From Bathymodiolus brooksi (taxonomy: Eukaryota > Mollusca > Bivalvia > Mytilida > Modiolidae), in contig OY804586.1 of NCBI GenBank assembly GCA_963680875.1, positions 49,290,203-49,354,202 on the forward strand: a stretch of 64,000 bases of DNA, written 5' to 3'. Each line of letters begins with the position of its first letter. The first letter of the stretch is position 1. Shown here in pieces: positions 9,238-17,521 of this stretch. Position numbers and translations under genes: made by a program. The notes below the pieces were generated by a model that saw nothing but the letters and a program-made list of their open reading frames with translations, had not been told where the DNA came from and did no database searches.

Positions 9238-9350
9238 CCGAAAATAATTCTTGTGTCTTTGGAATTCTTAAAGCATTTTGGAATCTTTGATTGCAATGCT
9301 TGTTCCATGATGTTTATCCAGCTAGTAAATATTCTAGATATTCTACTTGC
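9098..9350. repeat. Large palindrome (inverted repeat, arms about 110 bp)
   Basis: GAATTCCAAAGACAAGAATT on one side is mirrored by AATTCTTGTGTCTTTGGAAT on the other, around a spacer GGACTGCACCG. The match extends outward to CTGCAAGTAGAATATT and AATATTCTACTTGCAG. The left arm has a 34-bp insert and the right arm a 9-bp duplication. Confidence 0.8.
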
Positions 9351-9452
9351 AGATATTTTAAATCTAAATTCTAGGTCATTTACAAGTAAACCTAGTCTTA
9401 ATCGCATTAGCACCATTAGAAATTCATCCACAAGTCTAAGTGAATTTTCCAA
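9236..9452 (-). pseudogene. ISL2EU-like transposase, HTH and start of catalytic domain
   Basis: Minus-strand reading: DEFLMVLMRLRLGLLVNDLE, FRFKISASRISRIFTSWINI, then MEQALQSKIPKCFKN and KDTRIIF. This is the helix-turn-helix (HTH_Tnp_4) that precedes the DDE domain in ISL2EU-type transposases and helps bind the transposon ends. It stops where DCTE should follow, at the palindrome centre. The catalytic remainder is at 8178-8684 on the same strand. The N-terminal THAP-like domain often seen in the family is not visible upstream. Confidence 0.75.
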
Positions 9453-9559
9453 GGACGAAAAGAGAACGTTAAGGTCAAAAAGTAAAAATTATGTCTTGAA
9501 AAACAATAAAATCTTAAGACGAATTGCGAGAAGTTCTCTTCGATGAAAATAACATAAAA

Positions 9560-10616
9560 TCAATACTCTGTTCCATGACGGCAAATGTCATATGGGTATG
9601 GAAAAGACATACACATCTCTATCTAAAATGTATCACTGGAATGCATAACACAATAAACGAGTACATCAAATCATGCGACCAATGCCAAAAAATGGACCGA
9701 TTAAAAAAAGCAACTGACGAACTCCATCCTATTCCCGTAGTTTCGCCTTGGTATCATGTTGGGATGGATATGGTAAAGATGCCCGTGTCAAAATCGGGTA
9801 ATAACTATCTACTGACCGTGATGGACTATTTTACAAAATGGCCTCATGCTGTTCCCATACCCGACAAATCCGCTAGAACAGTAGCATTTGCATTATATAA
9901 TATATGCATGGTAATGGGGTTTCCCGCCGTTTACAGTTCAGATCAGGGTTGAGAATTTGTGAATGACGTAATTTCCTGTTTGACGGAAAAAAATTAACGC
10001 AGCACACAGAATTTCAACCGCTTACCATCCACAAAGAAATGAATTAGTTGAGCGATGTAACAAAACCGTACAATCAATGATATTAAAGACTTGTTCCGAA
10101 CAACAAGATGACTGGGACGAAACATTGAAGAAATCTTATTTTCGTACCGCACGATGGTCCATAGTACTACGAAAAAGATGCCTTTTGAGATCATGTTTGG
10201 TAGGATTTCGATGCCAGAAAATCATTACAGATGATGATTCGCATTTCGAAAACACTGTCAGTAAATTAAAAGAACTAAGGCACGCAAATGAGAAAGATGT
10301 AAAAGAAAATATAGCAAAATCACAAGACAAGCAAATATTGAGACTTCACATGCGCAAAACAAATGAAATAAGCAAAAATGGAATTAAAGGAGGCGATGAG
10401 GTCTTGCTGTTTAACTCCCGAAAAGCAAACAGGAAAGGATCAAAATTAGAAAAGACATGGTTAGACCCATACGTAGTGACAACTGTAACGTCAAAAGGAG
10501 TCGCCACTATGGAAACAAAAGATGGTAAACCTCTGAGAACAAAACATAACATAAAGAATTTAAAGAAATACAAGACAAGAGAACGTGATGGTGATCTGAA
10601 TAATCATTACGTTTAA
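9560..10616 (+). pseudogene. Ty3/Gypsy integrase remnant with several frame breaks
   Basis: Integrase joins retroelement cDNA to the genome. The zinc-binding H2C2 domain begins near 9574 (HDGKCHMGMEKTY) and ends at CDQCQK (about 9674-9690), with a frameshift near 9638. The catalytic core follows: WYHVGMDMVKMP (first Asp), SDQG then TGA at 9950-9952 where Arg is usual (second Asp), and STAYHPQRNELVERCNK (catalytic Glu). At least three frameshifts separate these blocks. The C-terminal domain, GGDEVLLFNSRKANRKGSKL then WLDPYVVTTV, is intact to KNLKKYK and TAA 10614-10616. No gag, protease or RT remains. Confidence 0.8.
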
Positions 10617-11058
10617 ATTACTAAGACAAGTGATAACGAATCAAGGGTTTTCATGCCTGTTGATTATAAATGGCAACAGATAGTAACGGAAGAAATATTA
10701 GGTTTAGAGATAGCAAAATGTCACATAAAAAGATAGATCGTCAAAGAATTAAACAAACCAAGTAACCTCATAGTAATGAAAGGTGATGTAAATTGCTTGT
10801 TCAGTGCAATAGCCTATGCAGTTACAGACTGCCAATCAAAGTACACCACCATAAGACATTTCATCGTATCATGGATGGGCAACAACAACGCCAAAATTGA
10901 AACCTTCTTTGGAAGTAATTATATTAACGAAAGTAGCATGTCCTCCGATGGAGTATGGGCAATATACACTGCATCATCAAAAATCATGTCACGACAAATA
11001 TATTTATTTGGACAATTCGAGTGGGAACCGCCACTTTGACTACGTTACAATGGTTTAA
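10617..11058 (+). pseudogene. OTU-like cysteine protease domain attached to the Gypsy integrase
   Basis: Ovarian-tumour-type deubiquitinase fold. Reading on from the integrase in shifted frames: SRVFMPVDYKWQQIVTEEIL, then KGDVNCLFSAIAYAVTDCQS with the catalytic Cys of the usual GDGNC block (here GDVNC), DGVWAIYTASS, and after one more frameshift SSGNRHFDYVTMV with the catalytic His, TAA 11056-11058. Some animal Gypsy elements carry an OTU domain after integrase, which fits the order here. Three or more frame breaks make it non-coding. Confidence 0.7.
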
Positions 11059-11588
11059 TCATGTTTGCATTTGATGGTCACTCATTTTGATTTTGATAAA
11101 TAGTTTGTTCAGTGTTGCTAGCAATTTTAATGTCATGAATTCTTCTCGTTAAAATTGTAATCATTTTTTTTCCCCCGAACTTTGATATGTCCTAATAGAA
11201 AAAAACGACGGGTACGGTCAGGACACGTTATTGTCAAGGCTAGGTTAGAAGTTCATGCGTGTACCTGATAATAAAGAAAAATGCATGTTCATGTATCATT
11301 TTTCTATCCACTCATATATTTATATATATTTTACTTGTAGATGTAAGACCATATCCGTATTTGGACCATACGCATATGGTCCGACCAAATGCGTATTGCC
11401 ATCAACGAGTAATGCTAACTAAATAACATGTACTATTTAGACCGTTTGTGTGTCACAAAATAGCGATTGAGGCGAAATATTACTACAGATATGATTGTAC
11501 TTCAAATTGTGTATTATGATGACGGACAAGACATTTATAATAAGTACTGAAGTAAAATCTTTTTGTATTAAACTCCTTTTTTTAATAT
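11059..11588. other. Non-coding stretch with a short palindrome
   Basis: A+T-rich sequence between the Gypsy remnant and exon C. AATAAA at 11269 and TTATATATAT near 11319 are present. A perfect stem GGACCATA/TATGGTCC (11363-11382, loop CGCA) sits among further copies of ACCATA and CCGTAT, possibly the end of a small inverted-repeat element. Nothing coding seen. Confidence 0.45.
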
Positions 11589-11732
11589 TTAAAAATGGTC
11601 TTGGAAGGGCTTCTTTCCCTTTTCCCCTCTTAAACTGTATAGGGCCAATACTTGGTTTGACGCCACCTTTTTCAATATAGCCCTTACAGTTTCTAGGCAT
11701 GTGGAGCCACCGAAGGCAGCAAGAAATAAAGC
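11589..11732 (-). CDS. Exon C: terminal exon with the C-terminal half of a DUF4806 domain
   Basis: On the minus strand a strong acceptor (TATCTTTTTTACAG) precedes 47 codons in phase 0: ALFLAAFGGSTCLETVRAIL, KKVASNQVLALYSLRGEKGK, KPFQDHF, TAA at 11589-11591. The GG-x4-ETVRxIL and GxKGKKPF spacing is that of the second half of DUF4806, a domain of unknown function in animal proteins, often intron-split. Exon B of the array (for example 46188-46390) ends in phase 0 after RRKM, exactly where the domain breaks, so B to C rebuilds a continuous domain. Only one exon C is present, left of the array. The last helix of the domain is short. Confidence 0.72.
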   Translation of the reverse strand, partial: ALFLAAFGGSTCLETVRAILKKVASNQVLALYSLRGEKGKKPFQDHF

Positions 11733-12360
11733 CTGTAAAAAAGATAAAAGTAAGTTGTGCAACATGTTTAATAATATCAGACTTCATTTATTTAAACATT
11801 TGGCCTTTATATGCTATTTCACTATGTTCATATATAGCGAATAAAAAAATGACAAAATCTGTATCACATTGCTGTATCAACCCAGGACCTCATTATCAGT
11901 CAGAGGTCTGAAGACCCAAGGTGATATAGGTCAAGGGTTGACGCCATGCGATATGGACTTAGCCATGTTTTGTTCTTTTTATAATCAACTTGTACATGAA
12001 ATTACCTATGACAGCAGCCATGCGATAAAGGGTATTTGATACAGGTATGGTAACCATACAATAAAGGGTATTTGATACAGGTACGTATCATTCAGCAATA
12101 ACGCATATACAAAACATTAGTAATTTAGCTTTAGAATATTATATATGGCAGTATAAAAACTGAACCAATCCCTTTTCAGCTATTATAAAAAATGTTGTTT
12201 CAAAGAAGATGAAAAATAACCACTAAAAAGAAATTTCTTTGGTGATTTATAAAACAATCTGTTCATTTCTTAAGTGACTGCTAAAAAATGGAATTACTGT
12301 CTATATTATATCATGGACTCAAATAAATTCACTTGATAGAATTTGCATCTAAATCATTAC
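11733..12360 (-). other. Intron between exon C and the array edge
   Basis: Non-coding on both strands. Holds a perfect 23-bp direct repeat (12025-12047 and 12061-12083, ATAAAGGGTATTTGATACAG then GTA) 36 bp apart. The donor for the u1 copy of exon B is probably GGG/GTAATG at 12361/12360, because the usual donor has been replaced at the array junction. Confidence 0.5.
12025..12083 (+). repeat. Two perfect 23-bp direct repeats
   Basis: Copies at 12025-12047 and 12061-12083, separated by 13 bp. GGTATGGTAACC-type dyads lie between them. Confidence 0.75.
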
Positions 12361-14376
12361 CCCTGAATCGTCCAAGTTATAAGCCAGGACTATCTTCCTT
12401 CTGTACACTTTCTCCTGAAGTTCCGTTCCGAACCTATCAAAGTCCTGTTCAGAATTTATTGGTTTTGGAATAAGATCCTCTGAGTCTCCTTGTGTCAATA
12501 AGAAACTAGCAACTTGCTCCTCAAGTTTTTGCTGGCGGTCTAAGATCTGGTCCAAAGATTTTAGAACCTTTCTTTCAAAACCTAGAGAATATGAAAATAA
12601 ATTGTTATCGCGAATAACTATATATTGTATAGAGTGACTCCTTTAGATAACTGAACAACTATATATTGTATAGAGTGACTCCTTTAGATAACCGAATAAC
12701 TATATATTGTATAGAGTGACTCCTTTAGATAACTGAATAACTATATATTGTATAGAGTGACTCCTTTAGATAACTGAACAACTATATATTGTATAGAGTG
12801 ACTCCTTTAGATAACTGAACAACTATATATTGTATAGAGTGACTCCTTTAGATAACTGAACAACTATATATTGTATAGAGTGACTCCTTTAGATAACTGA
12901 ACAAATATATATTGTATAGAGTGACTCCTTTAGATAACTGAACAACTATATATTGTATAGAGTGACTCCTTTAGATAACTGAACAACTATATATTGTATA
13001 GAGTGACTCCTTTAGATAACTGAACAACTATATATTGTATAGAGTGACTCCTTTAGATAACTGAATAACTATATAGTGTATAGAGTGACTCCTTTAGATA
13101 ACTGAACAACTATATATTGTATAGAGTGACTCCTTTAGATAACTGAACAACTATATATTGTATAGAGTGACTCCTTTAGATAACTGAACAACTATATATT
13201 GTATAAAGTGACTCCTTTAGATAACTGAACAACTATATATTGTATAGAGTGACTCCTTTAGATAACTGAACAACTATATATTGTATAGAGTGACTCCTTT
13301 AGATAACTGAACAACTATATATTGTATAGAGTGACTCCTTTAGATAACTGAATAACTATATAGTGTATAGAGTGACTCCTTTAGATAACTGAACAACTAT
13401 ATATTGTATAGAGTGACTCCTTTAGATAACTGAACAACTATATATTGTATAGAGTGACTCCTTTAGATAACTGAATAACTATATATTGTATAGAGTGACT
13501 CCTTTAGATAACTGAACATTTCATCTTGAGGCTTGTTCTTGCTTTGATCAAATTCAATTTTTATAAGTAATGTGTACAATTAAAATTTAGAATGGTTTCA
13601 TTTCTCCTGTATACTGGGGAAAATTAAGTGTCTGGAAACCTCACTTCAAATATTAAATGCCTCTTTAACAAACTTAATATATAAACATGCACATATGATG
13701 TAGTCTTAAATACAATGTAAATTTAACAATATTTTCATTTAACTTTCTCTTGCTTCTGAAGGGTATATTTATATATATTGTCTATGAGATTTTACATGTA
13801 AAAGGGAGATAAGTCTCTTGGTGGATTTTTTAAAATAAAATTGTCTTCAGAAGCTGTGTACAATATCATAAGGCAAACTTTTGAATGCAAAATTTATTAA
13901 ATAGAAGTACTTCATGAATAAAGACCAGCGGAAGCAGGCTATCTACTTGTTTAAATTTTCAGTGAGTCAAAATGTTACCTCTAAATTCCCCATTCAAAAC
14001 ACTTTATTCCAGTACAAAAAATTCTTGGGGTGAAAACATAACTGTTTCAGTTTTATCGGACGGTTAAGTAAGATAAGTTTTCTGACCAAAAACCTTGGAG
14101 TATTTCAAATGACAAAGTCGAAAAAAATGGCAAAAAATGTTATATGAAACTAAGTGTCCAGACAATAAGTAATATTTTTTCAGGTGGCAAGAATTAAATT
14201 TTGGGTAGTCTTAATAAAAAGAAAGTATTTAGATCAGTGTGGAGCAGTTGACTTGTACTGAGCTTTTTTTTAAACTTACTTTCTTCACAAGAGTCCACAT
14301 CTGTTTACATCATTATGTGGAAGATCTGGAAGAATATGTGGCCTTCTAGGGTTTCTCCCATTTCTTAACAGATTTG
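12361..14376 (-). pseudogene. u1 copy of the DUF4806 gene segment (exons A and B)
   Basis: Exon B occupies 12392-12581 in the part shared with other units, and reads on into unique sequence (RRKIVLAYNLDDSG) to a possible GTAATG donor at 12360. The coiled coil LDQILDRQQKLEEQVASFLL and the first half of DUF4806 (PKPINSEQDFDRFGTELQEK) are open. It has one SEDL, where the other units have two. Exon A (14280-14376) is broken twice: its acceptor AG is AA, and an extra T in CTGTTTACATC shifts the frame. This is the copy closest to exon C. Confidence 0.65.
12616..13517. repeat. 41-bp minisatellite in u1, 22 copies
   Basis: Monomer AACTATATATTGTATAGAGT then GACTCCTTTAGATAACTGAA and C or T. Exactly 902 bp = 22 x 41. 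Two monomers have TATAGTG in place of TATTG, and others have AAAT or CCGAAT changes. It lies in the intron between exons A and B. Confidence 0.97.
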
Positions 14377-14984
14377 TTATTAAAAAAAAAATTAAAGTAC
14401 TACTAAATAAGTTGTGTAGTGTTAGTGGAAACAAAAGGCCTATATGTACCACTAACTATTATTGACACTTCTCAAAACCTCAAATATGCACGGTGTCAAC
14501 GCTTTGTTTTACTGGTTAAACATAATAAATCTGATCCAAGTTTATATTCAAATCATGTTCATTGGAATGTCATGCTTACACATTGGGAGTACAGCACATA
14601 CAATAGGACCAAACATACTACTTCAAAACAGCATAAATTTGTTGTTGAGAAAAAAATCTTTCTGTTTCCATGGCAATGGCACCCATTTTAAAAATCTGAA
14701 ACCTACATGCATATCTAGACATTATTAACTACCATCCTGTGAAATTTCATTGAAAGCTATGTGACTGACAGTAAAACAGTACAAACATATCTCCCTTGAA
14801 TAGGGGAGACAACTGTTTATCTTTTTTTTTGTAACAGACTGACTTTCAATTTATTAAAAGATATGTGTGTAACAATACAACTAAAGTTTTGCACTTATGA
14901 GATAGAAAAGTCAAATTATTAAAAGATGCATAGTGAACTGTAGTTGAATTTTAGAAGTATACAATTTCCCTAAAAATGAATCTA

Positions 14985-15299
14985 CTAATCATTGACTATC
15001 AAATCTCCTTTCTTCAAATCCATGAGAAGTGGAAAATGTCAAATATCATTTGGGCATTCATCATATTTGATATTAAATTCAGTTTTAATCACATCATCTT
15101 TTTTGTTTTTAATGCTTACAACTTCAGAAGCAAACCACTGAACAACATTATTTTCAAAACATTTGTGAGAATTGCTTTTCCTACCAAATCTTCAGGGTTA
15201 AGTAAGTAATCTGTAATACCACCATGACGTGTAAGGCAGCAATAACATCATAGGTGATTACCTTTCTGGGTTGTCAAAAACAGTTGTTTGAGCTTTTTT
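14985..15299 (-). pseudogene. W-X module in u1: decayed two-exon C-terminal domain
   Basis: Minus strand: candidate exon W (15262-15299, acceptor TTTCATAG, donor GTAATC) reads KKAQTTVFDNPE and ends in phase 2. Exon X (from 15189, acceptor CCTGAAG) begins in the matching phase, giving R-FGRKNNSHKCFENN, VVQWFASEVVSIKNKKDDV, TEFNIKYDECPNDI. A TGA at 15039-15041 follows, then HFPLLMDLKKGDLIVND and TAG at 14985-14987. The pattern (WF.AEVxSI, FNIKYD, FPLLxDLKKGDLIV at the very end) resembles a small C-terminal beta-rich domain seen in many invertebrate repeat-associated proteins; I cannot name it. The TGA is in all eleven units. Other copies of X: 19670-19874, 24458-24662, 29359-29563, 34078-34282, 38865-39069, 43653-43857, 48340-48544, 53076-53280, 57765-57969, 62501-62705. 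W is shifted by one extra base in u4, u8 and u10. Confidence 0.45.
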
Positions 15300-16115
15300 C
15301 TATGAAAGTAAGACTGAAAGTATAAATCTTTTTAAGCAGTTGAGGGCTGTCGAGCGGGAAAACTTCAAAGGAAGCAAAATTATTTCGATTATTTTCTGAT
15401 ATTGATTGACATACCCAATTTTCATCATTTTCATAATCATTGATAAATTTTTATTATTCTAATGTCATTACACTAGTTTTTAAGTAAATAACCTTATTGT
15501 ATTAGAGACTAAATACGTTATAATAATCCGAATTTGAATGTATGCAATCATTTTAAAAAATCGATCCGTTTTCGAAATCGAAATGAATGGTTTACGGAAA
15601 TGATCAAATCTTGCCGATCTCATGATAATATGTCATCCCAGTATACTTTATATCAAACCGCCTTTCTTCATAAAAGTATTGCGATGTCGTTTTGCAAATC
15701 ACATGTGCCACAGAACACTGATTATTTTAGTTTTAAATTTTGATTTACCAGCTATCAGTTGTGTGTGTGGGTTACAGAAATCCCGTAGTATTTTTAAGGT
15801 TGTCCTAAACACTGCATGGTATTTTCATAGAATGAATTATAATATTATATGGGAAACGAGGTCATGGCTAATAAATATATCAACTGATATTTTACTTATC
15901 AAAATCCCAGGGATATAAAAATCTAAGAAAAAGAAAAAAATGGGGAGGGGGGCATACTGTCAGTATGACAAACGCAAGACATATGGAATCTTTTACTCTT
16001 GAAAATACCATCAGAAAATTATGCTAAAATTAAAAAAACGAAAATAATTACTCGAATAATTCGGCGCCCTCTATTGACTATCTCCTCATGAAGCGATCGT
16101 AGTAAGTATAATATA

Positions 16116-16232
16116 ATGGCTGTATTATCCGAGTTAACGAAAATACTGGAAGTAAAAACTCGACAAGAGAATGTAACAGCCAAAATCGGACTGAGATCAA
16201 CAGCTAAAACTTTGTCTTTAACAAAACATTAA
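16116..16232 (+). CDS. 38-codon plus-strand ORF repeated in every unit
   Basis: ATG at 16116, stop TAA at 16230-16232. Sequence MAVLSELTKILEVKTRQENV, TAKIGLRSTAKTLSLTKH: charged, helix-prone, and of less biased composition than the surrounding A+T-rich sequence. A G+C-richer block (ATTCGGCGCCCTCTATTG) lies 50 bp upstream and could be a promoter or 5' UTR. In u2 (20812-20928) it differs by Ser5 to Phe and one silent change. It is kept open in the copies I checked, but with so little divergence between units this is weak evidence for coding. No homologue recognised. Confidence 0.3.
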   Translation: MAVLSELTKILEVKTRQENVTAKIGLRSTAKTLSLTKH

Positions 16233-16494
16233 TTCATCATGCGATCGAATTAGACTGATATGTAATTATCGATGGTGGCGTTTCATGTCTACTGATGAGT
16301 GTATATCATATCTAGCGGGATGTCATGTAGCTGCGATAACGTCTCCTTTCACGTATACTTGCAACGGCGTATCGAACATTGTTAATTATTTTGTACTAAA
16401 ATAAATACTAATTAAAAAAGATTCTGAAGCACAGTATGGAACCCAGAGGGAACTCGCTAAAAGTCTGTACCTAGGCTCGCCACACAAAATTAAT

Positions 16495-16800
16495 TTTGAC
16501 CCCAAAATATCAAAATTTTTACACTTGCCGCCCAAAAATAATAGGTGAAAAATATATCTCCCCAAAAATACCCCCAAATGTAAAATAAGCAAGAAATGCA
16601 CCAAAATATAAAACTTTTTTTTACATATACCCCATAAAAATACCAGTGATTAGGTACACCCCCCCCCCCCCCCCCAAAAAAATCCGTCAACATTTTGTAC
16701 CCCACCAAGAAAAAGGATAATACCCCCCTCCCTTTCCCAAAAAAATAGTACGTGGCTATGTACAATTTTTTTCGGAGAACCCCCCCACAAACCCGAGGCT
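16495..16800 (-). repeat. A/C-rich tract with poly-C run (u1)
   Basis: Alternating C-runs and A-runs (ACCCCAAAA, CCCCAAAAATACCCCC) around a pure C-run at 16659-16675 (17 C). On the minus strand this gives repeated G4-5 blocks able to form G-quadruplexes. C-run lengths by unit: 17, 16, 23 (26147-26169), 26 (31047-31072), 13, 13, 7, 7, 7, 7. In u7-u10 a 24-bp piece (AATAGGTGAAAAATATATCT region) is also missing. Confidence 0.75.
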
Positions 16801-17326
16801 GTGGAAGTCCCTGAAATTTAAAGGTAAATTTTAAATATTGCGTTGCCTCGAGATGGAATTGCAATTACACTTCATTTGCTTCTTAAGAAGAAAAAAACCC
16901 CGCGAAAAAGTGCAATACTTCTGTATTTTTATGAAGTGTGTATGCAGTAGATATACGTTGTTCTGTTCATTTTATACAAAATCTTCCTTTTATTCAATAT
17001 TTTGGTTATTAGCTGTACCATATATATTTTTCAGTAGCCGCACAGGCTTTGTTGACAAGTTCTTACAACTTTTTCATATTATTTGTTAAACTCTGGCCTA
17101 CCACGGAGTAAGTAATTATTGTATTTTTATATTGTCATTTATAAAACTAACAGGTTAAATTTAAAGGTCTTTAATTTTGTCAATGCTCACAAAACAAAAT
17201 TTGAAGCGGGTTATCGTACCTGAACACTTGTTCGAAGTCTCTGCACGATATCTTCCATTCAAGTTATTTTATCAGCTATATATTTAATAATGCATTGTTT
17301 ATTTATTTTTTCATATACATTTAATC

Positions 17327-17510
17327 ATAATGAATGAATGACTCTTTATTTCCTCCAAAGGTTTGAAGATTTACAAAGCAAAATCAAATATCAAAACAAA
17401 GCAACATATTTACATAACATACATGAACGAGATCAGCAGGTTTATGGCTAATAGTCAAAGTTAAATTTGTTTATAATTTTATTATAAATATATGCACAAT
17501 TTTTCATGCA
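17327..17510 (-). mobile_element. 3' tail fragment of a second LINE type (u1 copy)
   Basis: On the minus strand the block ends CCTTTGGAGGAAATAAAGAG then TCATTCATTCATTATG. A 3' UTR closing in GAGGAAATAAAG plus a short tandem tetramer is typical of CR1/RTE-like LINEs. The tetramer is 2-5 units long depending on the array copy. It abuts the donor side of exon B of the next unit. Confidence 0.5.
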
Positions 17511-17521
17511 ATGGGCCATAC

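Noticed and set aside
11437..11787. 116-codon minus-strand frame covering exon C
   Set aside because: Wrong frame; the supported reading is the shorter spliced exon 11589-11732 with its acceptor and DUF4806 pattern.
12616..13517. 41-bp repeats as a CRISPR array
   Set aside because: The monomers abut directly with no variable spacers, and the locus is animal DNA.
14419..14728. The 77-98 codon plus-strand open frames repeated in each unit (around 14.4-14.7, 14.98-15.2 and 15.6-15.9 kb)
   Set aside because: They start on non-ATG codons or lie opposite the exon-bearing strand, have Ile/Asn/Lys/Phe-rich chance composition, and lack any domain pattern. They recur only because the unit recurs.
16280..16400. 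Hammerhead ribozyme, from CTGATGAG in each unit
   Set aside because: The required GAAA after stem II and a matching cleavage triplet with stems are missing.
16386..16864. Minus-strand frames through the A/C tract (Gly- and Phe-rich)
   Set aside because: Translation of the poly-C and A-rich runs; length and frame change with the C-run.
17080..17130. Minus-strand candidate exon RPEFNKYYEKVVRTCQQSLC near 17.1 kb in each unit
   Set aside because: Protein-like for about 25 codons behind a weak acceptor, but there is no donor, no partner phase and no recognised domain.
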